Below are positions 14,998 through 23,434 of a DNA stretch of 28,647 nt, piece by piece; position 1 is the first letter of the stretch, and each line of letters begins with the position of its first letter. The stretch spans positions 1-28,647 of the forward strand of contig CAYTLW010000100.1 in assembly GCA_964438735.1 (NCBI GenBank). The letters are read 5' to 3'. The translations under genes were made by a program, and so were the position numbers. The notes under the pieces were generated by a model, which ran no database searches, was not told the DNA's origin, and saw only the letters and a list, made by a program, of their open reading frames with translations. This DNA is from CAYTLW01 sp964438735 (lineage in GTDB: Bacteria; Myxococcota_A; UBA9042).

Positions 14998-16983
14998 GTG
15001 GTGGATGTGCGACCGATCGGCAAGTTGCTGGTGGCCAACCGCGGCGAGATCGCCTGCCGGGTGTTGCGCACCGCCGCCGACCTGGGCATCGCCACCGTGG
15101 CCGTCTACGGCGACGATGACCGCGCCGCCAGCCACGTCTCCATGGCCGACGAGGCCGTGCATATCGGCAGCGAGTCCGCCGGCATCCCCTACCTGAACAT
15201 GCACGCGCTCATCGGCGCCGCCACCCGCACCGGCGCCGACGCCATCCATCCGGGCTATGGCTTCCTGGCCGAGAGCGCCGCGTTCGCCGGGGCCGTCGAA
15301 AAAGCCGGCCTGGTCTGGATCGGGCCGCCCGCCGACGTGCTCGCCGCCATGGGCGATAAGGACGTAGCCAAGGCCCGGGCCACCGCCGCTGGCATCCCGG
15401 TCATCCCCGGCGCTGGCGGCCGCGACGTCGCCGACGACGCCCTGGCCAAAGCGGCCGAAGCCATGGGTATGCCGGTGCTGATCAAAGCCGTCGCCGGCGG
15501 CGGCGGTCGCGGCATGCGGGTGGTTCGCCAGGTGGCCGAACTGGCCGAGACCATCGCCCTGGCCCGCCAGGAGGCCAGCGCGGCCTTCGGCGACGGCGCC
15601 TTGCTGGTGGAGCGCTACATCGAGCGCGGCCGCCACGTGGAGGTGCAGGTCTTCGGCGACCAGCACGGCCACCACGTACACCTGGGCGAACGCGAGTGCA
15701 GCATCCAGCGCCGCCACCAGAAGCTGGTCGAGGAGTCGCCCTCGCCGGGCATCTCCGATGAACAGCGGCAATCGCTGTGGGCCGACGCGGTGCGCCTGGT
15801 GGCCGCCATCGGCTACGTCGGCGCCGGCACCGTCGAGTTCCTGGTCGACGCCGATCGCGGCGAGCACCACTTCCTGGAGGTCAACGCCCGCATCCAGGTG
15901 GAGCATCCGGTCACCGAGCTGGTCACCAGCCAGGACCTGGTGGCCTGGCAGCTGGCCGTCGCCGAAGGTCGCCCGCTGCCTCTGGCCCAGGACGAGATCC
16001 AGCTGAGCGGCCACGCCATCGAGGTGCGCCTCTGCGCCGAGGATCCAATCGAAGATCATCGCCCCCAGGCCGGCCCCGTGCACCTGTGGCAGGCCCCCGG
16101 CCAGATCCGCGTCGACACGGCGTTGCGGCGGAAAGATGTCGTGTCCATGCACTACGACTCGATGATCGCCAAGCTCATCTCCTGGGCGCCCGATCGGCCG
16201 CGCGCCATCCGCAAGCTGGCCAAGGGCCTGGCCGACACCGCCCTGCTCGGTGTGCGCAGCAATCGCTCGTTCCTGGGCGCCGTGCTGGCCCACGATGAGT
16301 TCAAGGCCGGTGCGACGTTCACCCGCTTCCTTGAATTGCACGACGTCGACACCCCAGTGGCCGCCGCCGAGCCCGAGCTGCTGCTGGCCGCCGCGCTCTG
16401 GCGCCACGGCGAGGACCTGCGCAGCCGCTTCCGCAACAACCCCTGGCGCGGCGACATCAGCGTCTTGCAGGGCCCCGACAGCGCCTGGCTGGTCGCGCTC
16501 GCCGCTGGACCTGGCGACAGCTGGTCCTGGGGCGTGGGCGCCCATGACGACCCGCTCCTGCAGCAGCCGCCGGAGCTGGACGGCGAGGTGCGACTGCTGG
16601 AGCGCACCGACTCATCGCTGGTGCTGGAGCTGGACGGTCATCGAAAACGCTTCGTCCTGGCCACTGCTGGCGATGAACTCTTCCTGCAGCGACATGGCGG
16701 ACCCCAGTTGGCGCTGCAGGAGGGCACCCTGCTGCCCGAGCCGGAGACCGAGCACGTCGATCCCGGCTCGGTCATCGCGCCGAGCGCCTCGGTGGTCAGC
16801 GCCATCCACGTAAAGCAAGGCCAGGAAGTTGCCGCCGATCAACCTCTGTTGACGCTGGAGGCGATGAAGATGCTGACGGAGCTTCGCGCACCCGCCGCGG
16901 GCACGGTCGAATCCCTGTTGTGCGAGGTCGGCCAGAGCGTCGCCGCCGGTCAGGTGCTCATCGCCATCGACGCCGCCGACTGA
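14998..16983 (+). CDS. Acyl-CoA carboxylase alpha subunit: biotin carboxylase fused to BCCP
   Basis: The protein has 661 residues from the GTG at 14998; a second GTG at 15001 is equally placed behind GGAGG at 14984-14988. The biotin carboxylase half (about 1-450) has KLLVANRGEIACRVLRTAAD, the Gly-rich ATP loop GGGGRGM near 167, HVEVQVFGDQHG, ERECSIQRRHQKLVEESPSP and EVNARIQVEHPVTE near 294. A variable linker follows, then a C-terminal biotinyl domain with the EAMKM motif; the biotin-accepting lysine is at about 624. This is the MccA/PccA-type architecture. It carboxylates biotin with bicarbonate and ATP and passes the group to the upstream carboxyltransferase. All key motifs are present. Confidence 0.93.
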   Translation: MVDVRPIGKLLVANRGEIACRVLRTAADLGIATVAVYGDDDRAASHVSMADEAVHIGSESAGIPYLNMHALIGAATRTGADAIHPGYGFLAESAAFAGAVEKAGLVWIGPPADVLAAMGDKDVAKARATAAGIPVIPGAGGRDVADDALAKAAEAMGMPVLIKAVAGGGGRGMRVVRQVAELAETIALARQEASAAFGDGALLVERYIERGRHVEVQVFGDQHGHHVHLGERECSIQRRHQKLVEESPSPGISDEQRQSLWADAVRLVAAIGYVGAGTVEFLVDADRGEHHFLEVNARIQVEHPVTELVTSQDLVAWQLAVAEGRPLPLAQDEIQLSGHAIEVRLCAEDPIEDHRPQAGPVHLWQAPGQIRVDTALRRKDVVSMHYDSMIAKLISWAPDRPRAIRKLAKGLADTALLGVRSNRSFLGAVLAHDEFKAGATFTRFLELHDVDTPVAAAEPELLLAAALWRHGEDLRSRFRNNPWRGDISVLQGPDSAWLVALAAGPGDSWSWGVGAHDDPLLQQPPELDGEVRLLERTDSSLVLELDGHRKRFVLATAGDELFLQRHGGPQLALQEGTLLPEPETEHVDPGSVIAPSASVVSAIHVKQGQEVAADQPLLTLEAMKMLTELRAPAAGTVESLLCEVGQSVAAGQVLIAIDAAD

Positions 16984-17035
16984 CGGCGCTCGCCGCGACG
17001 GATGGATCGCCTCAGCCAGCCGCCGGTGCGTCCGC

Positions 17036-18970
17036 CTACTCGTAGACCGCCCAGTTGCACAACAGCAGGTGGCCGTTGGTCCACTTGGTGGCGTAGACCC
17101 GGTACCAGCGGTACTCGCCCGGCTTGTCGACCGAGATGATCTTCTTGGGCGGGTAGGTGCCGTTGCCGGTGATCCAGTTGGCCGGCGCGCCGCTCCAGAC
17201 GTTGGTCCAGTTCTTGTTGTCCTGCGATGCCTGCAGGTACCAGGTGCTCGAGGGCTTGTGGCTCCCGCCGGGATACCCCTGCACGGCGAACTGCTCCACG
17301 CGCCTGGGCTGGCCGAAGTCGACCTTGACCCAGTGGGCCCCGCTGCCGCTGGTCTGGATGCAATAGGACGGCCAGCCGGAGGAGGTGTTGCGGTTGACCT
17401 TGTCGGCCACGTTGGCCGGATTGCCGCCCGTGTTGGAGTCGACGTAGAAGTTGAACGCCTTGCTCATGAAGTCGCCGATGACGGCGTTGTCCATGCGCAC
17501 CCACTTCTTGGAGTTGCAGCCATAGAAGCGCTTGAGCTTGGAGTTGAAGTAAACCCGGCCCTCCTGGCTGACGTCGCACTTGATGGGTTCGGCGAGCGCC
17601 TTCTGCACCACCAGGCCGCCCGTGGCCTCGAACTTGCCCTTGCCGTTGAGCCCGCTGGCGGTGACCGTGCCATCGACCAGAAGGTCGCCCTTGAGCTGGA
17701 TCTTCTTGTTGGACAGGGTCTGGATGCGGATCGCCCACGACTTCACCGCGCCATCCTTGGCGTTGTTCTTGAAGCCCGAGTCGATGGTCTTGAGGCGCCA
17801 CTTGCCCTTGGGATTCTTGCCATGCCAGGTGGTCAGGTCGCCCTTGACCGGCTTGCTCTGGGTCGGAAAGACCGTCTTGATCGTCGTGCCCTTGCCGCCG
17901 CCGTCATACAGCGTGTAGCCCACGTTGCCGGGGTCGAAGAGGTCGACGCGCAGCTTGGAGATGTCCGAGTTGCTCAGCTCGAGCACCACCTCGAGCTTCT
18001 GGGCCAGGCCCACATCCGGCACCACCAGGTCGTCGCCGACGCCGATGGGATCGTTGTCGTTGATGGCCACGGGCGCGTTCTTGCTCGGGAAGGTGTCGAC
18101 GAACTGGTTGTGGATCAGGCCGTTGGAGACCTCGTCGATGCCGTCCGCTGGCAACCCGGCGGTGACCTTGACGCATTGCAGGCTGCCGTCGGGTTTGATG
18201 CCGTTGACCACCTCGTTGTCGCCCTTGCAGGCGCCGGCGGGGGTCTTGATGCCGGTGAGCTTGCTGCCGTCGCCGACATAGCTGGTGGCGCTGATGGTCT
18301 GGGCGCTGACGCTGCCCGCGCTCAGGCTGCCGGCGTTGACCAGCTTGGCCTTGAGCGCGTTGCCGCCGAGATCGAGATTGCCGTCGATCTTCAGTTCGCT
18401 CAGCCCCACGCAGCCGGTGCATTGCAGGTCCAGGGCCACGGACGCCGGGCCGCCCTTGGTTTTGGCGCCGGCCCAGGTGAAGCCGAGTTTATCGGCCGAG
18501 ATGGCGCCGCTGGCCAGGTGCTTGGCGGTCACGCAGCCCGAACAGGCCAGGTTTGTGCTGGTCGCCGACTGCAGGGCGTAGGCGACGCTGTGCAACGGCG
18601 ATCGGGGCAGCTCCGGTGAGCCGGCGATGGTGATGCCCAGCCAGGCTCCGTCGATATCCGCCAGGGTCTTGGCCGCCAGCGGTTTGATGGTGCCCAGGGC
18701 CAACTCGAAGCGGCCGCCGGCCACCTTGACGTTGATCGGCCCCTCGGACCACGCCGCCTGGCCGCCATTCTGCTGCGTGTAGATGGCGAACTTCATGGTG
18801 TAGCTGCCATCGGATGCCGCGCCGCCACCGACCGCCTGCAGGGCGCCATGGATGGCCAGGGTCGTCGGCGCTTTGGCCTGGGCGGTCTCCGCGGTGAGCA
18901 GGACCATCATCGCCGCCAGCGCCGCCGCGCCACACCACACACCGCGTCCGTACTTCACGTCGCCCTTCAT
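17036..18970 (-). CDS. Secreted protein with P-domain and F5/8C (discoidin) domain, no protease
   Basis: The start is the ATG at 18970 behind GGAGGG, giving 644 residues. A signal peptide ends near AETAQA. Residues about 30-150 form a beta-rich N-terminal domain (YTMKFAIYTQQNGGQAAW, SPLHSVAYALQSAT), then paired CSGC/CTGC motifs and a stalk-like segment with SATSYVGDGSKLTGI, as in tail-fibre-like proteins. Residues about 297-416 match a proprotein-convertase P-domain (VDLFDPGNVGYTLYDGGG, WRLKTIDSGFKNNAKDGAVK). Residues about 505-644 match a discoidin/F5-8C domain (HWVKVDFGQPRRVEQFAVQG, YLQASQDNKNWTNVW, YRWYRVYATKW), usually glycan or lipid binding. No subtilisin-like catalytic domain is present, so an adhesin or matrix role is likelier than proteolysis. 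It is divergent from the BKACE gene. Confidence 0.8.
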   Translation of the reverse strand: MKGDVKYGRGVWCGAAALAAMMVLLTAETAQAKAPTTLAIHGALQAVGGGAASDGSYTMKFAIYTQQNGGQAAWSEGPINVKVAGGRFELALGTIKPLAAKTLADIDGAWLGITIAGSPELPRSPLHSVAYALQSATSTNLACSGCVTAKHLASGAISADKLGFTWAGAKTKGGPASVALDLQCTGCVGLSELKIDGNLDLGGNALKAKLVNAGSLSAGSVSAQTISATSYVGDGSKLTGIKTPAGACKGDNEVVNGIKPDGSLQCVKVTAGLPADGIDEVSNGLIHNQFVDTFPSKNAPVAINDNDPIGVGDDLVVPDVGLAQKLEVVLELSNSDISKLRVDLFDPGNVGYTLYDGGGKGTTIKTVFPTQSKPVKGDLTTWHGKNPKGKWRLKTIDSGFKNNAKDGAVKSWAIRIQTLSNKKIQLKGDLLVDGTVTASGLNGKGKFEATGGLVVQKALAEPIKCDVSQEGRVYFNSKLKRFYGCNSKKWVRMDNAVIGDFMSKAFNFYVDSNTGGNPANVADKVNRNTSSGWPSYCIQTSGSGAHWVKVDFGQPRRVEQFAVQGYPGGSHKPSSTWYLQASQDNKNWTNVWSGAPANWITGNGTYPPKKIISVDKPGEYRWYRVYATKWTNGHLLLCNWAVYE

Positions 18971-19040
18971 CGCACCCTCCGGTTGAATCCGCGCCCATGA
19001 TCGCGGATTCTGCCGCCGCCAGCAACTCGTGGAGGAATTC

Positions 19041-19913
19041 GTGCAAGACACAAACCAGCCGGCCGTCATTACCTGTGCCCTGACCGGCGTGCTCACCGAC
19101 CCGAAGCGCCACCACGTACCGGTGACCCCAGCAGAAATGGCCGATGAGGCCGAGCGCGCCTGGAACGCCGGCGCCACGGTGGTGCACCTGCACTTCCGCA
19201 ACCAGACAGAAGGGCTCGGCCATCTGCCCAGCTGGGAGCCCGACGTGGCCGGTGCCATCGCCGACGCCATCCGCGATCGCTGCCCGGAGATGCTGCTCAA
19301 CTTCTCCACCGGCATCATGGGCGACGATATTGGTGGACCTGTGTCCTGTCTCGAGCGTGGCCGACCCGAGATCGCGGCCCTGAACTCCGGCTCGTTGAAC
19401 TACCTCAAGCTGCGCTCCAACGGACAATGGGCCTGGCCGCCGCTGCTCTTCTCGAACCCTGTAGACAAGATCCAGGCCTTCGCCAGCAAGATGAACGAAT
19501 ACCAGATCGTGCCGGAGTGCGAGTGCTTCGACACGGGCATCGTGCGCAGCGTTGGCCTGCTCGCCCGCGCCGGCGTGATCAATGGACCCATCCACATCAG
19601 CTTCGTCATGGGCGTGGCGTCCGGGATGCCGGCCAAGCCCGCCTGGTTGCCGTTGCTGATCGAGGAACTGCCCGAGGGTGCGCACTGGCAGACCATCGCC
19701 ATCGGCCGGCAGGAAGTCTGGGACCTGCACCAGCGCTGCGCCGAGCTGGGCGGACACTTGCGAACAGGGCTCGAGGATACCTTCTACCTGCCCGACGGCA
19801 GCAAGGCGACCAGCAATGGGCCGCTGATCGAGGCCCTGGCGGCTGTTGCACGCCGCGCCGGCAGGGAAGTCGCCACCCCGGCCCAGGCCCGCGCCACATT
19901 CGACCTCGATTGA
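19041..19913 (+). CDS. BKACE (DUF849) beta-keto acid cleavage enzyme
   Basis: The start is the GTG at 19041 (290 residues): GGAGG at 19031-19035 is correctly placed for it, but would overlap a start at 19029. The TIM-barrel BKACE family, including 3-keto-5-aminohexanoate cleavage enzyme (Kce), condenses a beta-keto acid with acetyl-CoA. Visible landmarks: VITCALTGV at the N-terminus, zinc ligands His49 and His51 in VVHLHFRNQ, LLNFSTGIMGDD, EYQIVPECECFDTG, and the C-terminal LRTGLEDTFYLPDGSKATSN with Glu245. The usual HVRDP after the His pair reads HFRNQ, which may affect specificity. Substrate is unknown; family members act on different keto acids. Confidence 0.9.
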   Translation: MQDTNQPAVITCALTGVLTDPKRHHVPVTPAEMADEAERAWNAGATVVHLHFRNQTEGLGHLPSWEPDVAGAIADAIRDRCPEMLLNFSTGIMGDDIGGPVSCLERGRPEIAALNSGSLNYLKLRSNGQWAWPPLLFSNPVDKIQAFASKMNEYQIVPECECFDTGIVRSVGLLARAGVINGPIHISFVMGVASGMPAKPAWLPLLIEELPEGAHWQTIAIGRQEVWDLHQRCAELGGHLRTGLEDTFYLPDGSKATSNGPLIEALAAVARRAGREVATPAQARATFDLD

Positions 19914-20055
19914 GCGTCAGCCTTGTATCAACCGCCTCACGGGACTACCCTGGGGCGGTGACAGGTTCGAGAATCCTCCCCCGGGGTGGGGAGTTGGACG
20001 TCAGGCGCCCATTGGGGGTCTGTCATCTTCCAGCGGACCTGTCGGGAGGTTGATG

Positions 20056-20265
20056 ATGCAGTGGGCAAAGCGAGCGGCCATGGTGCTCCTCGCGGCCTTC
20101 TTCTTGTCCGGTGCGCTCGCCTCGTGCGGCGCGAAGGCCAAGGTCGGCGAGGCGTGTAAACGCCACAGTCAGTGCGAAACGCACGTCTGCGGATCGGACA
20201 TGAAGTGCCACACCAAGGAGAGCGAGCGCAAGATGCGCACTTCGAAGAAGAAGCGCGGCGGTTGA
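20056..20265 (+). CDS. Small Cys-containing lipoprotein
   Basis: A 69-residue protein. Two ATGs lie in tandem at 20053 and 20056; GGGAGG at 20044-20049 is better spaced for the second. The N-terminus is a canonical lipoprotein signal, AMVLLAAFFLSGALASC, with a perfect LASC lipobox (Cys24). The mature part carries four more cysteines in EACKRHSQCETHVCGSDMKC, resembling one of the shorter Cys modules in the RCC1 lipoprotein, and ends in a basic KKKRGG tail. Function is unknown. It may be a minimal member of the same surface Cys-repeat group; that link is inference. Confidence 0.7.
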   Translation: MQWAKRAAMVLLAAFFLSGALASCGAKAKVGEACKRHSQCETHVCGSDMKCHTKESERKMRTSKKKRGG

Positions 20266-20366
20266 GCTCGGATTCCTGCACATCGAATTGACCGACCCGC
20301 TCGTGGGCCGGCCCGTCGCTTATTGCCGACCGCGACACGCGCCACGCGTGCCCGACCGACGTCCCG

Positions 20367-21860
20367 TCATCGGCTGATCAAGTCCTGATACAACTTCGCG
20401 TATTGAGCGGCTGAATTGCGCCAGCTCCAGTCGCGGGTCATGCCGTTTTGCATCAAGCGCCGCCACACTTCGGGTTGCTGGCGATACAGCTTCACCGCCT
20501 CACTCAGCGCCCAGCGCAGCCCGGCCGCGTCGGGCACCTCAAAGGCGAATCCCGTGGCGCTGCCATCGGCCAGGTTGGCGGCATTTGCCGGCACCACCGT
20601 GTCGCGCAGGCCTCCGGTGGCATGCACCACCGGCAGGGTGCCGTAGGCCATCGAGAACATCTGGTTGAGGCCGCATGGCTCGTAGCGGGAAGGCATCAGG
20701 AAGGCGTCTGCGCCGGCCTCGATGCGATGGGCGAGTCCGACGTCGAAATCCAGCACAACCGCCACATGATCCGGAAAGCTTCGGGCGAGCTCGGAGAATC
20801 GGTGTTCCAACCCCGGGTCACCACTGCCCAGCACCACGAGCCGCGCGTCGTGCGCAACCAGGTCAGGCACACACTCCGCGACCACGTCCAGGCCCTTCTG
20901 CCAGGCGAATCGGGACACGATGCCAAACACCGGTTGATGCGCTTGCGCCGCCAGCCCCATCTCCTCCAACAACGCGGCGCGACAGGTCTGCTTGCCAGCC
21001 AGGTCGTCGACGTCATAGGTAGCCGCGATGTGCGAATCGTGGGCCGGTGACCAGATCGACTCGTCAATGCCGTTGAGGATCCCGGTCAATTTCCCCGTGT
21101 GGCCGCGCAGCAGGCCATCGAGGCCCTCGCCGGCGGAGGGTTCCAGTATCTCCGCCGCGTAGCTTGGGCTCACCGTGGTCAGGGCGTCGGCGAAGACCAC
21201 GCCGGCCTTGAGCAGATTGAGTTGATCCCAGAACTCGATCGCCTCGGCATGGAAGACGTTCCAGGGCAGGCCCAGACGCGGCAGCCAATCCTTGTGGTGC
21301 ACCCCCTGGTAGGCCAGGTTGTGGATGGTGAATACGCTCCGACACCCTTTCCAACCCGCAGGCTGCTCGATGTCGAGCCACAGCGGCAGCAACCCGGTCT
21401 GCCAATCGTGGGCGTGCAGGATCGCCGGGGGGGCGTCCAGCAGCCGGGGCAGGGCGTCCAGCACCGCCCGGCAAAACACGGCGAAGCGGAGCGGATTGTC
21501 GCCGTAGGGAACATGGCCGGGCGCGTCGTAGATGCCCTCGCGATCGAAGAGCCGGGGACAGTCGACGAACAGCCAGGTGGGGCCGGAGTCGGCGCGCCAG
21601 CGCAGCAATCGCCAGGCCTGGTCCTGGCCGTCGAGATGGATCGTGCCCGACACCCCGGAGTCGACCAGTTCACGGCCCGTGCGGGCGGCGTAGCGGTAGG
21701 TCGCCCGATACATGGGCAGCACGACCGAGACCTCCAGCGGCTGGCCGGCGATGGCCTGGCCCTGCAACGCGTCGGGCAGGGCGGCGGCGACCTCGGCCAG
21801 GCCGCCGGTATGGCTCCACGGCATCGCCTCTGATGCGGCGTGCACGATGTGCAGGGTCAT
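20367..21860 (-). CDS. glgA: Glycogen synthase (ADP-glucose type)
   Basis: The start is the ATG at 21860, 16 bases after the glgC stop and behind GGAG, giving 497 residues, typical for bacterial GlgA (GT5). It transfers glucose from ADP-glucose to growing alpha-1,4-glucan. Motifs: the N-terminal MTLHIVHAASEAMPW then HTGGLAEV, LHAHDWQTGLLPLW, FTIHNLAYQGVHH, ADALTTVSPSYAAEI, GIVSRFAWQKGLDV, and ADAFLMPSRYEPCGLNQ with the catalytic-region Glu. In most GlgA the first loop is KTGGL or KVGGL; here the Lys is His, an odd change at a position that contacts ADP-glucose. It is cotranscribed with glgC. Confidence 0.93.
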   Translation of the reverse strand: MTLHIVHAASEAMPWSHTGGLAEVAAALPDALQGQAIAGQPLEVSVVLPMYRATYRYAARTGRELVDSGVSGTIHLDGQDQAWRLLRWRADSGPTWLFVDCPRLFDREGIYDAPGHVPYGDNPLRFAVFCRAVLDALPRLLDAPPAILHAHDWQTGLLPLWLDIEQPAGWKGCRSVFTIHNLAYQGVHHKDWLPRLGLPWNVFHAEAIEFWDQLNLLKAGVVFADALTTVSPSYAAEILEPSAGEGLDGLLRGHTGKLTGILNGIDESIWSPAHDSHIAATYDVDDLAGKQTCRAALLEEMGLAAQAHQPVFGIVSRFAWQKGLDVVAECVPDLVAHDARLVVLGSGDPGLEHRFSELARSFPDHVAVVLDFDVGLAHRIEAGADAFLMPSRYEPCGLNQMFSMAYGTLPVVHATGGLRDTVVPANAANLADGSATGFAFEVPDAAGLRWALSEAVKLYRQQPEVWRRLMQNGMTRDWSWRNSAAQYAKLYQDLISR

Positions 21861-21876
21861 GGGGCTCCGTCGCCGC

Positions 21877-23247
21877 TCACAATCCGATGGTCGCGGCCAC
21901 GTCGCTATGCCGGCCGTGGCTCGCGGTCCGCCAGGTCTCGTGGCGCTGGCGCATGGTGGCAGCCGTGGCTGCATCCCGCTCGAGCAACTCGACCATGTCG
22001 TAGGCCAGCTCGATGGGCCCATGTTGGGGGACCCAGGTGCCCTTGGGCAGGACGACCACGCCGTTGGGGGTCACGAAGGGGAAGCGCTCGCGATCGGCCT
22101 CTTTATCCCAGCCGATCACCGTGCCGTCGGCGACGGCGCAGTTCTTGTCCATCAACACCCGGCGCAGACGGCTGCCGCCGCCGATGTCGCAGCCCGAGCC
22201 CATCACCGCCTCGTCCACCTGCGCGCCGGCGTGGAAGTGGCAGTCGTAGCCCGCCATCACGTTCACCAGCGAGGCGCTGCAGATGATCGTGCCCTCGCAG
22301 ACCAGGCTGTCGACCAGCTCGCCGCTGCGGCCGATGCCGCCGTCGCGCACGAACTTGGCCGGCGGGTAGTTGCGCTGGGCGGAGCGGATCGGCCAGGCGC
22401 GGTTGTAGAGATTGAACTCGGGCATGGCGCTGCGCAGGTCCATGTTGGCGTCGAAGTAGCTGTCGACCGTGCCTACATCTCGCCAGTAGGGGCGGCCGGA
22501 GTCGCCGTCACCGGGGATGCGATTGTCCGCGAAATCGTAGATGTAGACGCCCGCACCCGCAGCGACCAGGCCCGGGATCACGTCCTTGCCGAAGTCCAGG
22601 CTGCGGACCTCGCTGTCGCCGCCGGCCAGCGCCTCTTCCAGTACCGGGCGGCGGAAGAAGTAGTTGCCCATGCTGACCAGGCAGTAGCCGGGCCGATTGG
22701 GCATGGGTTCGGGGTTGTCGGGCTTTTCCTGGAAGCCGACCACGCGGCCCTCGGCGTCCACCTGGATCACGCCGAATCGATGGGCCTCGGCCAGCGGGAC
22801 GGGGAAGGCCGCGACCGTCAGATCTGCGCCGCGTTCCAGGTGGGCGGTCTCCATCTGGTCGACCGCGAATCGATAGACATGATCGCCGCCGAAGACGGCC
22901 ACATGCTCGCAGTGCGCGTCGCGAATCAGGTTGATGTTCTGGCGCACGCTGTCAGCGGTACCCTCATACCAGCGCTCGCCCAGGCGCATCTGGGCCGGCA
23001 CGGCCTCGATGAACTGGCCAAACGAAGCCAGGTTCCAGTTTCGGGCCAGGTGGCGGATCAGGCTGCTCGCCATGTATTGGGTCAATACATAGATGTGGCG
23101 GTAGCCGGAGTTGACGAAGTTCGACAGCACGAAATCGATGATTCGATAGCGGCCTCCGAAGGGCACGGCCGGCTTCGCGCGGTGGCAGGTCAAAGGGGCG
23201 AGACGACTGCCCTTTCCCCCCGCCATGATCATCACCAGGGTTCTCAT
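21877..23247 (-). CDS. glgC: Glucose-1-phosphate adenylyltransferase (ADP-glucose pyrophosphorylase)
   Basis: The start is the ATG at 23247 behind AGGAG, giving 456 residues, slightly longer than the usual 420-430. It makes ADP-glucose from ATP and glucose-1-phosphate, the first committed step of glycogen synthesis. Motifs: MIMAGGKGSRLAPLTCHRAK (nucleotide-binding loop), PFGGRYRIIDFVLSN, the regulatory-loop region WYEGTADSVRQN, FGGDHVYRFA (usually SGDHIYKMD), GFQEKPDNP, and a C-terminal beta-helix with hexapeptide-like repeats. It is the first gene of a glgC-glgA operon. It is divergent from the giant Cys-rich lipoprotein, with 187 bases between starts and nothing recognisable in the gap. Confidence 0.95.
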   Translation of the reverse strand: MRTLVMIMAGGKGSRLAPLTCHRAKPAVPFGGRYRIIDFVLSNFVNSGYRHIYVLTQYMASSLIRHLARNWNLASFGQFIEAVPAQMRLGERWYEGTADSVRQNINLIRDAHCEHVAVFGGDHVYRFAVDQMETAHLERGADLTVAAFPVPLAEAHRFGVIQVDAEGRVVGFQEKPDNPEPMPNRPGYCLVSMGNYFFRRPVLEEALAGGDSEVRSLDFGKDVIPGLVAAGAGVYIYDFADNRIPGDGDSGRPYWRDVGTVDSYFDANMDLRSAMPEFNLYNRAWPIRSAQRNYPPAKFVRDGGIGRSGELVDSLVCEGTIICSASLVNVMAGYDCHFHAGAQVDEAVMGSGCDIGGGSRLRRVLMDKNCAVADGTVIGWDKEADRERFPFVTPNGVVVLPKGTWVPQHGPIELAYDMVELLERDAATAATMRQRHETWRTASHGRHSDVAATIGL

Positions 23248-23434
23248 GACGACTCCTGGCCTCCACCGGAGGCATCGGGACGCTACTCCCAGGTGCCAGC
23301 CTGTCAACCCGCTTCGATCAATCCAGGCGGCCGATCGTGTTGATGTGGCGCGCTTGCCACCCGGGCCGCCAACTCGATATCGTCACCTGTCGACGTGCAA
23401 TTCAGCGGCAGGTCGGCGTGCCCCAGGAGCCGCC

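Noticed and set aside
13866..16545. Long minus-strand frames opposite the acyl-CoA carboxylase genes
   Set aside because: The plus strand carries unmistakable carboxyltransferase and biotin carboxylase motifs.
17069..18619. 516-codon plus-strand frame opposite the P-domain protein
   Set aside because: Composition is shadow-like (Val/Leu/Asp/Gly); the minus strand has signal peptide and two recognisable domains.
19960..19977. tRNA-like T-arm sequence (CAGGTTCGAGAATCCTC)
   Set aside because: The loop is too long and no anticodon arm or acceptor pairing is found upstream.
20332..20350. Inverted repeat CACGCG-CCA-CGCGTG in the convergent gap before glgA's end
   Set aside because: Six base pairs with no T tract; not distinguishable from chance in GC-rich DNA.
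21712..23343. 543-codon plus-strand frame opposite glgC
   Set aside because: Shadow of a clearly recognised GlgC.
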